A stretch of 64,000 nt of DNA from Phenylobacterium sp. (GTDB lineage: Bacteria > Pseudomonadota > Alphaproteobacteria > Caulobacterales > Caulobacteraceae), in contig NZ_JACESE010000004.1 of assembly GCF_013911965.1 (NCBI RefSeq), forward strand, positions 186,001 to 250,000, in the 5' to 3' direction. Below are positions 17,486 to 28,231 of this stretch, in pieces. Numbering within the stretch: the first letter of the stretch is position 1; every line of letters starts with the position of its first letter. The position numbers were made by a program, and so were the translations under genes. The notes beneath the pieces are model-generated. The model saw only the letters and a list, made by a program, of their open reading frames with translations, was not told the origin of the DNA and ran no database searches.

Positions 17486-19000
17486 ATGACGGCGACACCC
17501 TCGGAAATCCCCCCGCTGCCGGTGCACACCAAGCTGCTCTACTCGCTGGGCTCGGTGGCCAATGCGGTGAAGCAGCGGGGCCTGGCGACCTTCCTGATGG
17601 TCTTCTACAATCAGGTGGTGGGCCTGCCGCCGGCGACGGTGGCCGGCGTCCTGATGATGGCCCTGGTTTTCGACGCCTTCGTCGATCCTCTGGTGGGCCA
17701 GATCTCCGACAATTTCCGATCCAAGCTCGGCCGGCGTCACCCGTTCATGTATGCGGCCGCCCTTCCGGTCTCGGTCGCCTACTTCCTCCTCTGGAATCCG
17801 CCGGGGGGATGGAGCGACCAGGCCATCGTCGGCTGGCTGGTGGTCTGCCTGCTGACCGTGCGCCTGTTCGACACCTTCTTCGAACTGCCCTCCAGCGCGC
17901 TCGCGCCGGAGCTGACGCGGAACTATGATGAGCGCACCAGCCTGACCTCCATGCGCGCCTTCTTCACCGTCATCGGCGGCCTGGGCATGACGGTGGCGGC
18001 CTACCAGTACTTCCTGGCCGAGAACCCCGACGGCTCCGGCGGGATCCTCGCCCGCGAAGGCTATTTCGCCTATTCCGTGGTCGCCTCCCTGCTGATCTTC
18101 GTGGTCATCCTGGTGTCCACGGCCGGCACCCAGAGCCGCATTCCCTATCTGCGCGCCGCGCCCACGCGGAAGATCACCTTCAAGGCCATGGCCCGGGAGG
18201 TGGCGCACACGCTGAACAACCGCGCCTTCGTCATCGCCACCCTGACCGGCATGTTCATCGCCGTGGCGGCCGGGTCGAAGAACGGCCTGGAGATCTATTT
18301 CGCCCTCTATTTCTGGGAGCTGACCCAGAGCCAGCTCGCCCTCCTCGCCACGGTGGGCGTGGCCGGCAGCCTGGGGGGCGTGGCGGTGGCTCCGCACGTG
18401 GCCCGGGCGCTCGGCAAGAAGCACGGCGCGATCCTGATGTTCTCCAGCGCCCTGGCCGTCGGCATCGCGCCGATCACCCTGCGCCTGGTGGGCCTGATGC
18501 CGGCCAACGGCACGGACCTGCTGTTCGCCATCCTGATCGGCGAGACCTTCCTGAACTCCGGCATGGCCGTGGCGACGGGGGTGATGCTCTTCGCCATGGT
18601 CGCAGACGTGGTCGAGGACGCCGAGGTCAAGACCGGCCGCCGGTCCGAAGGGCTTCTGCTGTCGGCCGACAACCTCTTCAAGAAGGTGGTCTCGGGCCTC
18701 GGCGTGCTGATCGCCGGCGCCGTGCTCACCTGGGTCAGCTTCCCCGAAGGCGCCCGCCGCGGCGAGGTCTCTCCGGAGATCCTGCAGAACATGGGCCTGA
18801 TCTACCTGCCCGTGGTCACCTTCCTCTACGGCATGGGCATCGTCTGCCTCTCGCTCTTCAACATCGACAAGGCCAAGCACGAGGAGAACCTCCGCAAGCT
18901 GGACGAGGCGGGCGCAAGGGCCGAGGAGGCCGGCCTGGCCGAGGAAGCCGGTTACGGAACCCTCTCCGGCGGCGCGCCGCCTGCGACGTCCAAGGCTTGA
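17486..19000 (+). CDS. GPH/MFS-type cation:sugar symporter, copy 1
   Basis: Glycoside-pentoside-hexuronide transporters bring sugars or glycosides across the inner membrane with a cation. The 504-residue product has about 12 helices. Family traits are FYNQVVGLPP, DAFVDPLVGQISDN, KLGRRHPFMYAAALP, ELPSSALAPELTRNYDERT, and a late DVVEDAEVKTGRRSEGL. ATG 17486 has GGAGA six bases upstream; the TTG one codon before is not needed. It shares long identical blocks with the next gene and a looser match with the third. The substrate is unknown; no glycosidase lies nearby. Confidence 0.88.
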   Translation: MTATPSEIPPLPVHTKLLYSLGSVANAVKQRGLATFLMVFYNQVVGLPPATVAGVLMMALVFDAFVDPLVGQISDNFRSKLGRRHPFMYAAALPVSVAYFLLWNPPGGWSDQAIVGWLVVCLLTVRLFDTFFELPSSALAPELTRNYDERTSLTSMRAFFTVIGGLGMTVAAYQYFLAENPDGSGGILAREGYFAYSVVASLLIFVVILVSTAGTQSRIPYLRAAPTRKITFKAMAREVAHTLNNRAFVIATLTGMFIAVAAGSKNGLEIYFALYFWELTQSQLALLATVGVAGSLGGVAVAPHVARALGKKHGAILMFSSALAVGIAPITLRLVGLMPANGTDLLFAILIGETFLNSGMAVATGVMLFAMVADVVEDAEVKTGRRSEGLLLSADNLFKKVVSGLGVLIAGAVLTWVSFPEGARRGEVSPEILQNMGLIYLPVVTFLYGMGIVCLSLFNIDKAKHEENLRKLDEAGARAEEAGLAEEAGYGTLSGGAPPATSKA

Positions 19001-19010
19001 GGGGCTTCAC

Positions 19011-20549
19011 ATGACCGCGACCGCGACCTCCGCGCCGGTGGCTGACGCCCCGCGCCTGAACTGGCCGACCAAGATCCTCTACGGCGCCGGCGGCGCCGCC
19101 AGCGCCATCAAGCAGCGCGGCCTGTCGACCTTCCTGCTGATCTTCTACAATCAGGTGATCGGCCTGCCGCCGCAGATGGTGTCCACCGCCCTGATGGTGG
19201 CGCTCATCTTCGACGCCTTCGTCGACCCGATGGTCGGCCAGATCTCGGACAACTTCCGCTCCAAGCTCGGCCGGCGCCATCCCTTCATGTACGCCGCGGC
19301 CCTGCCGGTGGCGGTGGCCTTCTTCCTGATCTGGAATCCGCCGCAGGGCTGGGAGCAGGCGCAGATCTTCGCCTTCATGCTCGCCTGCCTGCTGACGATC
19401 CGGCTGTTCGACACCTTCTTCGAGCTGCCGTCCAGCGCGCTCGCCCCGGAACTCGCCAAGAACTACGACGAGCGCACGAGCCTGATCTCCCTGCGCTATT
19501 TCTTCAGCGTCGTCGGCGGGCTGGGCATGACCCTGCTGGCCTATCAGGTCTTCCTGAAGGAGAACCCCGACGGCACGGGCGGCGTCCTGGCCCGCGACGG
19601 CTACTTCAGCTACGCCCTGTTCGCCGCGGGGATGATCTTCCTCATCATCCTGGCCTCGACGGCGGGCACCCACCGCCAGATCCCCTATCTGCGCCAGCCG
19701 CCCGCCCGGAAGGTCACGCTGAAGGGCATGGCGCGCGAGGTCGCCCACACCCTGAACAACCGCTCTTTCGTCGTCCTGACCATCTCGGGGATGTTCATGT
19801 CCCTGTCGCTGGGCGTGAAGGGCGGGCTGGAGCTCTACTTCTTCATCTACTTCTGGGAGCTCAACCAGGCGCAGCTCTCGCTGCTGACCGTCGCCGGCGT
19901 GATCGCCAGCATGGTGGGCGTGACGCTCGCGCCCAAGGTGGCCGCGGCCATGGGCAAGCGGAACGGGGCGATCACCATGTTCGCCGGCGCCGTTCTGGCC
20001 CTGCTGGGGCCCATCGCCCTTCGCCTGGTCGGGCTGATGCCGCCCAATGGCAGCGACATCCTCTTCTACATCCTCTTCGTCGACGTGCTGGCCAACGGGG
20101 CCATGGCGATGATGACCGGCGTCATGCTGGCCTCCATGATCGCCGACGTGGTCGAGGACGCCGAGGTGAAGACCGGGCGCCGCTCGGAGGGCCTGCTCTT
20201 CTCGGCCGACAACCTCTTCAAGAAGATGGTCTCAGGGCTCGGCGTCTTCGTCTCCGGCGTGGTGCTGGCCACCGTCTCCTTCCCGCAGAACGCCCAGCGC
20301 GGCGGGGTCGACGAGGAGGTGCTGCGCAACATGGCGCTGATCTATCTGCCCACCCTGCTGATCTTCTACGCCATCGCCATCGGCTGCCTGTTCCTCTTCC
20401 GCATCGACCGGGCGACGCACGAGGAGAACCTGCGCAAGCTGGAGGAGGCGGCGCTGAAGGCCCGGACCACCGGGGCGGAGGCCGAAACCGGGACGCCCGC
20501 CGCCGTGGGCCCCGCCGGGCCGGAGTCGCCGCCGGTTCCGCGCGGCTGA
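19011..20549 (+). CDS. GPH/MFS-type cation:sugar symporter, copy 2
   Basis: A 512-residue paralogue of the preceding gene, starting ten bases after it (GAGGGGCTTCAC before ATG 19011), so the two form an operon. Matching blocks include DAFVDPMVGQISDN, KLGRRHPFMYAAALPV, DTFFELPSSALAPEL, MAREVAHTLNNRSFVV, and DVVEDAEVKTGRRSEGLL. The C-terminal tail after the last helix is a charged EENLRKLEEAALKAR segment and a proline-rich end. High similarity to copy 1 means a fairly recent tandem duplication. Substrate unknown. Confidence 0.88.
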   Translation: MTATATSAPVADAPRLNWPTKILYGAGGAASAIKQRGLSTFLLIFYNQVIGLPPQMVSTALMVALIFDAFVDPMVGQISDNFRSKLGRRHPFMYAAALPVAVAFFLIWNPPQGWEQAQIFAFMLACLLTIRLFDTFFELPSSALAPELAKNYDERTSLISLRYFFSVVGGLGMTLLAYQVFLKENPDGTGGVLARDGYFSYALFAAGMIFLIILASTAGTHRQIPYLRQPPARKVTLKGMAREVAHTLNNRSFVVLTISGMFMSLSLGVKGGLELYFFIYFWELNQAQLSLLTVAGVIASMVGVTLAPKVAAAMGKRNGAITMFAGAVLALLGPIALRLVGLMPPNGSDILFYILFVDVLANGAMAMMTGVMLASMIADVVEDAEVKTGRRSEGLLFSADNLFKKMVSGLGVFVSGVVLATVSFPQNAQRGGVDEEVLRNMALIYLPTLLIFYAIAIGCLFLFRIDRATHEENLRKLEEAALKARTTGAEAETGTPAAVGPAGPESPPVPRG

Positions 20550-20647
20550 TCCCTTGAGGCGCAAGGGATTGCGCGAACCTCTTTGGCCTTGTCGCAGAGC
20601 TTGGCCGCAACTTAGATGCGCGGCGGCGCCGGGAAACCGGGGCCGCC
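20549..20647 (+). other. Structured leader with alternative hairpins between symporters 2 and 3
   Basis: Three stems are visible. Stem A pairs ATCCCTT (20549-20555) with AAGGGAT (20563-20569). Stem B pairs GCGCAA (20559-20564) with TTGCGC (20569-20574). A and B share bases and cannot form together. Stem C (20622-20632 with 20637-20647) has ten of eleven pairs closed by a GAAA tetraloop. There is no T-run. The layout is reminiscent of an attenuator or RNA switch ahead of the third symporter, but no known riboswitch class is recognised. Confidence 0.45.
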
Positions 20648-20696
20648 GTGTTTCGTATGCGCCGCGTTCCGGCGCCGCCATGTCCAGGATGACGCC

Positions 20697-22169
20697 GTGA
20701 CCGACGCCCCCGTCCGCCCCGCCGCCAAGCGGCTCAGCCTGCCGACCAAGCTCTTCTACGGCTTCGGCACCGTGGCCTTCGGGGTGAAGGACCAGGGTTT
20801 CTCCTACCTGCTGCTGATCTTCTACAATCAGGTCATCGGCATGCCGGCCCAGATGGTCGGGCTGGTGATCATGATCGCCATGATCTTCGACGCCATCTCC
20901 GATCCCGTGATCGGCCAGATGTCGGACAACTGGCGCAGCCGCTGGGGCCGGCGACACCCGTTCATGTACGCCGCCGCCCTGCCCGTGGCGATCACCTACG
21001 GCCTGCTCTGGAACCCGCCGGAGATGTCGCAGACGGCGCTGTTCTTCTACCTGCTCGTCGTGGCGGTGATGATCCGCACCTTCATCACCCTCTACGAGAT
21101 CCCCTCCACCGCCCTGGCCGCCGAACTGACCACCGACTACGACGAGCGCACCAAGGTCCTGAGCTACCGCTACTTCTTCGCCTGGTGGGGCGGGCTGGCC
21201 ATGACCCTGGCGGCCTTCCAGGTCTTTCTGCGCCCCGACGCCGAGCATCCGGTGGGCCAGCTCAACCCGGCGGGCTACGTCAACTATGGCCTCTGCGCGG
21301 CCGCGGTCATGCTGTTCGCCATCCTGGTCTCGGCCATCGGCACGCACCGGCACATCCCCGACCTGGTGACGCCGCCGCAGCGGAAGCTCACCTTCGGCCA
21401 GACGATGAAGGAGATGGCCGGGACGCTGGCCAACAAGCCGTTCCTGGTGCTGATCTGCGCGGGCCTGTTCAACGCCATGGCCGGCGGCCTGGTGCTGTCG
21501 CTCAACCTCTACTTCAACACCTATTTCTGGGAGCTGACGGCGCGGGAGATCTCGATCTTCGCCATCGGCAACTTCATCTCCGCGGCCATCGCGTTCGGCC
21601 TGGCCGCGCCCCTGTCGCTGAAGATGGGCAAGAAGGGCGCGGCGCAGGTGACCAAGGTGCTGTCCTTCGTGATCGGGGCGACGCCCATCACCCTGCGCCT
21701 CCTGGGCGTCTTCCCGGAGAACGGCGACCCGATCATCGTGCCGATCCTGTTCGTGCAGACGACACTCTCGACCGGGCTTTCGATCACCGCCTCGATCCTC
21801 ATCTCCTCGATGATCGCCGACGTGGTGGAGAATTCCGAACTGAAGACCGGCCGCCGGTCCGAGGGCCTGTTCTTCGCCGCCGCCAGCTTCGTGAACAAGG
21901 CGGTCTCGGGCATCGGCATCTTCGCCTCCAGCCTGATCCTGCTGCTGATCGCCTTCCCGCAGGGGGCGCAGCCGGGCCAGGTGCCCGACGAGGTGATCCG
22001 CGACCTCGGCCTGCTCTACGTTCCGATCCTGGGCGCGCTCTATGCGGCGGCCATCGCCTTCGTCGCCTTCTACGGCATCACCCGCGAAGGCCACCGGGAG
22101 TCGGTCGCCCGCCTGGCCGCCGAAGCGGGCGCCGACGGCATCGAGGAGCCGGGTCCGCGCGGCGGCTGA
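20697..22169 (+). CDS. GPH/MFS-type cation symporter, copy 3 (diverged)
   Basis: A 490-residue, 12-helix transporter of the same family, less similar to copies 1 and 2 than they are to each other. It keeps FYNQVIGMPAQM, DAISDPVIGQMSDNWR, WGRRHPFMYAAALPVA, LYEIPSTALAAELTTDYDER and the late DVVENSELKTGRRSEGL. I chose GTG 20697 (MTDAPVRPAAKRLSLP), which matches the N-terminus of its neighbours; the open frame upstream would run through hairpin C and is unlikely. It converges on the double-TetR gene with eight bases between stops. Confidence 0.86.
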   Translation: MTDAPVRPAAKRLSLPTKLFYGFGTVAFGVKDQGFSYLLLIFYNQVIGMPAQMVGLVIMIAMIFDAISDPVIGQMSDNWRSRWGRRHPFMYAAALPVAITYGLLWNPPEMSQTALFFYLLVVAVMIRTFITLYEIPSTALAAELTTDYDERTKVLSYRYFFAWWGGLAMTLAAFQVFLRPDAEHPVGQLNPAGYVNYGLCAAAVMLFAILVSAIGTHRHIPDLVTPPQRKLTFGQTMKEMAGTLANKPFLVLICAGLFNAMAGGLVLSLNLYFNTYFWELTAREISIFAIGNFISAAIAFGLAAPLSLKMGKKGAAQVTKVLSFVIGATPITLRLLGVFPENGDPIIVPILFVQTTLSTGLSITASILISSMIADVVENSELKTGRRSEGLFFAAASFVNKAVSGIGIFASSLILLLIAFPQGAQPGQVPDEVIRDLGLLYVPILGALYAAAIAFVAFYGITREGHRESVARLAAEAGADGIEEPGPRGG

Positions 22170-22177
22170 GCCGGCGC

Positions 22178-23407
22178 CTATCGGCTGAAGACGCCCATCA
22201 GCATCGGCCGAACGAAGACGGCCGGCGCCGCCTTCTGCCGGACGCCCGGCACCCAGAAGCCGAGCTCGGCGCCGGCGTTCAGCGTGGCGTTCAGCATCTG
22301 GGCGGCGATGAAGGGATCCACCGGCCGGATCGAGCCTTCGGCTATGCCGTCGGAGATCATCGAGGCGAAGCGGTCGGAGACGCGCGTGGAGTGCTGGACC
22401 ATCTCGTCCCGGATCTCCTCGGGCAGGCTGGTCAGGGCGGAGCTCCGCAGCAGCGGTCCGTAGTCGGAGAGCTGGTACTCGGCGAGCGCGGCCGCGGCGC
22501 TGGACAGCTTGCTCCACTGATCGCCATCGCGCGCCAGGGCCAGGCGCTGAACCCGGCGGATGACTTCGAAACTGCGCTCGAAGCAGGTGACCACCAGGTC
22601 GTCCTTGGCCTCGATATGGTGGTAGAAGGAGCCCTTGGTGACGTTGAGCTCGGCCGAGATCTTGTCGACCGAGGCGCCCTTGTAGCCGCGCGTGTTGATC
22701 AGGCGGGTGGCGGCCCGGAGGAAGGCGTCACGGCTCATCTCCTGCCCCTCGCCCGGCGCGAGTTCGCTCATCGGCGGCGGGCGCGGCGCCCATTCCGCGC
22801 CTTCGACGGCGAGGCCGTTCAGCAGAATGTCGACCATGCGGTCGCGGATGCGGCCGTAGTCCTCCGGCTCGTACTTCGGCAGCCAGGCCGCCGCCCAGAA
22901 GATCTGCTCCAGCAGCATGTGGGTCCGCGCCGTACGCCGCCCTCGCGTCAGCCAGGCCAGGTCCGGCGCGTCGAAGATCTGCCGCATCTTGCGGAAGACC
23001 TTCATGTAGGCCTGGAAGACGTCGGTCCGATGCGGCGGATTGAGCGCCCGGATGTCCGACAGGATCGGCAGGGGCGGCGACTCTCCGGCCGCCGTCTGGC
23101 GCAGGCGTTCCAGATGCGCGGCCAGCATGCGGCGAAGGCGCGCCTCCGGCTCGGCCTCGCCCAGGGCTTCGTCGGCGACGTGATCCAGCCAGTCGACCCC
23201 GCGCATCAGGCAGGCGGCGGCCAGCTCGTCCTTGCGCTTGAAGTAGTAGGTGACGCTGGTGGTCGAGAGCCCCACGGCGGCGGCGGCCACGCTGAGCGTC
23301 AGCCCCTTCACCCCCTTGCGGTTCAGGATTTCGGTGGAGGCGTCGAGGATTTCCTCGCGCTTGCGTTCATATCGGTCGGTCGCGCGCGCGACCCCACGTT
23401 GCGCCAT
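22178..23407 (-). CDS. Double TetR regulator: two complete TetR units in one 409-residue chain
   Basis: TetR repressors bind operators through an N-terminal helix-turn-helix and a ligand-binding helical domain; typical length is 190-220. This protein has two such units. Unit 1: ILDASTEILNRKGVKGLTLS then VGLSTTSVTYYFKRKDEL. Unit 2, from about residue 222: AFLRAATRLINTRGYKGAS then LNVTKGSFYHHIEAKDDL. Each is followed by its own helical C-terminal region. A single chain may thus bind as a pseudodimer. It faces the three symporters and follows an SDR gene on its own strand. A quasi-palindrome at 23471-23495 is a candidate operator. Ligand unknown. Confidence 0.9.
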   Translation of the reverse strand: MAQRGVARATDRYERKREEILDASTEILNRKGVKGLTLSVAAAAVGLSTTSVTYYFKRKDELAAACLMRGVDWLDHVADEALGEAEPEARLRRMLAAHLERLRQTAAGESPPLPILSDIRALNPPHRTDVFQAYMKVFRKMRQIFDAPDLAWLTRGRRTARTHMLLEQIFWAAAWLPKYEPEDYGRIRDRMVDILLNGLAVEGAEWAPRPPPMSELAPGEGQEMSRDAFLRAATRLINTRGYKGASVDKISAELNVTKGSFYHHIEAKDDLVVTCFERSFEVIRRVQRLALARDGDQWSKLSSAAAALAEYQLSDYGPLLRSSALTSLPEEIRDEMVQHSTRVSDRFASMISDGIAEGSIRPVDPFIAAQMLNATLNAGAELGFWVPGVRQKAAPAVFVRPMLMGVFSR

Positions 23408-23470
23408 TGAAGGCTCCGGCTCCGTATCCCCGCCCCGCCGGGCGGGGAGGCGCGCCGGGACATACCCTGT

Positions 23471-23495
23471 TTACCGAAGGGCTGACCTTCACGTA
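23471..23495. promoter_or_regulatory. Quasi-palindrome upstream of the double TetR gene
   Basis: TTACCGAAGG, GCTGA, CCTTCACGTAA: the arms match except for one inserted base on the right side. It lies 64 bases before the TetR start, between the SDR and regulator genes. The asymmetry would suit a single-chain repressor with two non-identical reading heads, but that is speculation. Confidence 0.35.
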
Positions 23496-23515
23496 AGGCG
23501 CGCGCGCCTCCGGCG

Positions 23516-24310
23516 CTACTCCAGGCCCGCCGCGCCGAGGCTGGCGAGGGCCACGCCGCCGTCGACCGCGATGGTCTCGCCGACCACATAGTCGCCCGCC
23601 CGGCTGGCCAGATAGATGGCCGCCCCGGCCATGTCCTCGTCGCGGCCGATGCGGCGGGCGGGAATCGCCTTGGACACCGCCTCGCCATGGTCGCGGGCTG
23701 CGCGGTTCATTTCCGAGGCGAAGGCGCCGGGCGCGATGCCGGTGACGGCGATGTTGTCGGCGATCAGCCGGGCCGCCAGGCGCCGCGTCAGGTAGATCAG
23801 GCCCGACTTCGAGGCGTGGTAGGAGTAGGTCTCCAGCGGATTCAGCCGGATGCCGTCGATCGAGCAGATGTTGATGACCTTCGCCGGACGATCCGGCGAG
23901 CCCGCCGCCTTCAGCGCCCCGTGGAGGGCCTGAGTCAGGAAGAAGGGCGACTTCAGATTTAGGTTCATCACCTTGTCCCAGCCGTGCTCGGGGAAGTCCT
24001 CGAACGGCGCGGCCCAGGCGGCGCCGGCGTTGTTCACCAGGATGTCGAGCTTGCCTTCGCGGGCTTCGATCTCGGCGGCCAGGGCGCGGCAACCCTCGAC
24101 GGTCGAGACGTCCTGCGGGATCGAGAGGCAGACGCCGCCGCCCTGCGACAGCTCTTCGGCCGTGGCGTCGCACTGATCGGCCTTGCGCGAAGAGATGTAG
24201 ACCTTGGCGCCTTGAGCGATGAAGCCGGCGGCGATCATCTTGCCGATGCCGCGCGAGCCGCCGGTGACCAGGGCCGTGCGGCCCTGCAGGGTGAAGAGAT
24301 CGAGCGCCAT
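23516..24310 (-). CDS. Short-chain dehydrogenase/reductase (RhlG/FabG-like)
   Basis: Classical SDR of 264 residues that uses NAD(P)H on a keto or hydroxy substrate in the cytoplasm. The cofactor motif is TGGSRGIG, the NNAG motif is present, and the catalytic triad is in ICSIDG (serine) and YSYHASK (tyrosine, lysine). The C-terminus has GETIAVDGGVAL. RBS AGGAGGACCGCCG precedes ATG 24310. It is upstream of the double TetR on the same strand and divergent from the fadB-like gene, so a role in lipid metabolism is plausible but not shown. Confidence 0.9.
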   Translation of the reverse strand: MALDLFTLQGRTALVTGGSRGIGKMIAAGFIAQGAKVYISSRKADQCDATAEELSQGGGVCLSIPQDVSTVEGCRALAAEIEAREGKLDILVNNAGAAWAAPFEDFPEHGWDKVMNLNLKSPFFLTQALHGALKAAGSPDRPAKVINICSIDGIRLNPLETYSYHASKSGLIYLTRRLAARLIADNIAVTGIAPGAFASEMNRAARDHGEAVSKAIPARRIGRDEDMAGAAIYLASRAGDYVVGETIAVDGGVALASLGAAGLE

Positions 24311-24489
24311 CGGCGGTCCTCCTGACTGTCGTTTTCCCTTGTGCGGCCTGCCCTTGCGTGAGTCGGACCGCAGCGATCCTCAAGGCGATGGCCGATTGAC
24401 TCGCCCCCGCCCCGTCAGGCCTATAACACGCGTTTGAATCCGCAAGGTCGCCCGTCGGAGAAGCGGCCCCCCTGAAATCGAGGACGCGC

Positions 24490-26568
<2,079 letters not shown>

Positions 26569-26601
26569 TTTCTCCTCCCCAAGCAGAAGCAGGACTATTC
26601 C

Positions 26602-27804
26602 ATGCGTGAAGCCGTCATCGTGTCCGCGGCGCGGACGCCCATCGGCAAGGCCTATCGTGGGGCCTTCAACAACACGACCGCCCCGACCCTGGGCGGCCAT
26701 GCCATCGCCGCGGCCGTGGCCCGGGCCAAGATCGACCCGGCCGAGATCGACGACGTTGTCATGGGCTGCGCCCTTCAGCAGGGCACGACCTCCCAGAACA
26801 TCGGGCGTCAGGCCGCCCTGCGCGCCGGCCTGCCGGTCACCGTCTCGGGCATGTCGATGGACCGCCAGTGCTCGTCGGGCCTGATGGCCGTGGCGACGGC
26901 GGCCAAGTACATCATCAACGACGGCGCCCCGATCGCCGTCGGCGCGGGCCTTGAGTCCATCTCGCTCGTCCAGAACGACAAGATGAACCTGTTCCGCGCC
27001 CGCGACGAATGGCTGGCCGAGCACGTGCCGGAGCTGCAGGTCTCGATGATCGAGACCGCCGAAATCGTCGCCGACCGCTACAAGGTCAGCCGCGAGGCCC
27101 AGGACGAGTACGCCCTGCAGTCGCAGCAGCGCACCGCCCAGGCCCAGTCCGAGGGCCGCTTCGCCCAGGAGATCGTGCCGATGACCACCAAGATGATGGT
27201 GGTCGACAAGGCGACGGGTCAGGCCTCCGAAAAGGAGATCACCATCGCCCAGGACGAGGGCAACCGTCCGCAGACGACGCTGGAAGACCTGCAGAAGCTG
27301 CAGCCGGTCTTCAAGGGCGGCCGCTACGTCCAGGAAGGCAAGTTCGTCACCGCCGGCAACGCCAGCCAGCTGTCGGACGGCGCCGCGGCGCTCGTGCTGA
27401 TGGAAGCCAAGGAAGCCGAGAAGCGCGGCCTGGAGCCGCTGGGCGCCTATCGCGGCATGGCCGTGGCCGGCTGCGGTCCGGAAGAAATGGGCATCGGCCC
27501 GGTCTTCGCCATTCCGAAGCTGCTGGCCCGCAACGGCCTGAAGATGGACGATATCGACCTGTGGGAGCTGAACGAGGCCTTCGCCTCCCAGCTGCTCTAC
27601 TGCCGCGACACGCTCGGCATCCCGAACGACAAGCTGAACGTCTCGGGCGGCGCCATCTCCATCGGCCACCCCTACGGCATGACCGGCGCCCGCTGCGCCG
27701 CCCACATCCTCTATGAGGGCAAGCGGCGGAAGGCCAAGTACGGCGTCGTCACCATGTGCGTCGGCGGCGGCATGGGCGCGGCGGGTCTCTTCGAGATCTT
27801 CTAA
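26602..27804 (+). CDS. fadA: Acetyl-CoA acyltransferase (thiolase II, FadA-like)
   Basis: Thiolase performs the last step of beta-oxidation, cleaving 3-ketoacyl-CoA to acetyl-CoA and a shortened acyl-CoA. The 400-residue product has the nucleophile cysteine in [19 protein letters not shown], the histidine in [13 protein letters not shown], and the second cysteine in [15 protein letters not shown]. It begins with the family [18 protein letters not shown]. It follows the fadB-like gene closely and ends in a strong terminator. A biosynthetic thiolase (PhaA-type) is less likely given the context. Confidence 0.93.
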   Translation: MREAVIVSAARTPIGKAYRGAFNNTTAPTLGGHAIAAAVARAKIDPAEIDDVVMGCALQQGTTSQNIGRQAALRAGLPVTVSGMSMDRQCSSGLMAVATAAKYIINDGAPIAVGAGLESISLVQNDKMNLFRARDEWLAEHVPELQVSMIETAEIVADRYKVSREAQDEYALQSQQRTAQAQSEGRFAQEIVPMTTKMMVVDKATGQASEKEITIAQDEGNRPQTTLEDLQKLQPVFKGGRYVQEGKFVTAGNASQLSDGAAALVLMEAKEAEKRGLEPLGAYRGMAVAGCGPEEMGIGPVFAIPKLLARNGLKMDDIDLWELNEAFASQLLYCRDTLGIPNDKLNVSGGAISIGHPYGMTGARCAAHILYEGKRRKAKYGVVTMCVGGGMGAAGLFEIF

Positions 27805-27828
27805 GCCCCGGACACGTTCCGGCTTTCA

Positions 27829-27858
27829 GGGGGTCGCCCTTCGGGGCGGCCCCCTTTT
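27829..27858 (+). terminator. Intrinsic terminator after the beta-oxidation pair
   Basis: An 11-bp stem (27829-27839 with 27844-27854, one G-U wobble) closes a TTCG tetraloop and is followed by TTTT. It starts 25 bases after the thiolase stop. UUCG loops are especially stable. Confidence 0.92.
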
Positions 27859-27881
27859 CGTTTCGACCTGGCCGCCATTTT

Positions 27882-27898
27882 TTGCGACCAACTCGCAA
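27882..27898. promoter_or_regulatory. Fur-like operator 1 upstream of DUF2061-dps
   Basis: TTGCGA-CCAAC-TCGCAA is a perfect 6-bp inverted repeat with a five-base spacer, 64 bases before the DUF2061 start. Same geometry as the sites upstream of bfr, bfd and the DUF454 gene. Confidence 0.6.
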
Positions 27899-27931
27899 CA
27901 ACCCCTTCCCATGGGCATTCGGCGGACTATA

Positions 27932-27946
27932 TGCGATTCATTCGCA
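27932..27946. promoter_or_regulatory. Fur-like operator 2 upstream of DUF2061-dps
   Basis: TGCGA-TTCAT-TCGCA is a perfect 5-bp inverted repeat with a five-base spacer. It overlaps TATATG (27928-27933), a possible -10 box, and ends 15 bases before the DUF2061 ATG, a good place for repression. Confidence 0.6.
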
Positions 27947-27961
27947 GCAAGGTCGAAGCCG

Positions 27962-28207
27962 ATGAAGAAGACCGCATTCAAGACCGTCACCTATTCGGTG
28001 ATGCACCTGACCGTCGCCTTCGCCGTGGCCTACGTACTGACCCGGGATTGGCGGGCGGCCCTGGCGATCGGCATGGTCGAACCCATATTCCAGACCATCG
28101 CCTTCGCGATCCATGAGCGCGCCTGGGCGCGGGCCGACACCCGCGCCGTTCAGCGGTCTGCGGAGACTGGAACCCTTGCTGTCGCCGGCCGTTCGGCGAC
28201 AAGCTGA
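27962..28207 (+). CDS. DUF2061 small membrane protein
   Basis: An 81-residue protein starting MKKTAFKTVTYSVMHLTVAF, then AVAYVLTRDWRAALAIG and EPIFQTIAFAIHERAW. This is the DUF2061 pattern, a short protein with two hydrophobic helices. The frame is open upstream into the thiolase, but ATG 27962 gives the family start. It is 24 bases before dps and shares the two Fur-like boxes, so the two are probably co-transcribed. Its role is unknown; the company suggests iron or oxidative stress. Confidence 0.8.
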   Translation: MKKTAFKTVTYSVMHLTVAFAVAYVLTRDWRAALAIGMVEPIFQTIAFAIHERAWARADTRAVQRSAETGTLAVAGRSATS

Positions 28208-28231
28208 GCCATAACCGAAGGAGCTGACTCG

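Noticed and set aside
17304-17486. 60-codon frame overlapping the symporter 1 start by TGATG
   Set aside because: Third-position GC is clearly lower than in real genes here, composition is Arg/Pro-rich, and the SD is only one base from ATG.
24396-24427. TTGACT and TATAAC before the fadB-like gene as a promoter
   Set aside because: The spacer is 20 bases, too long for a normal sigma-70 promoter; kept only as a remark.
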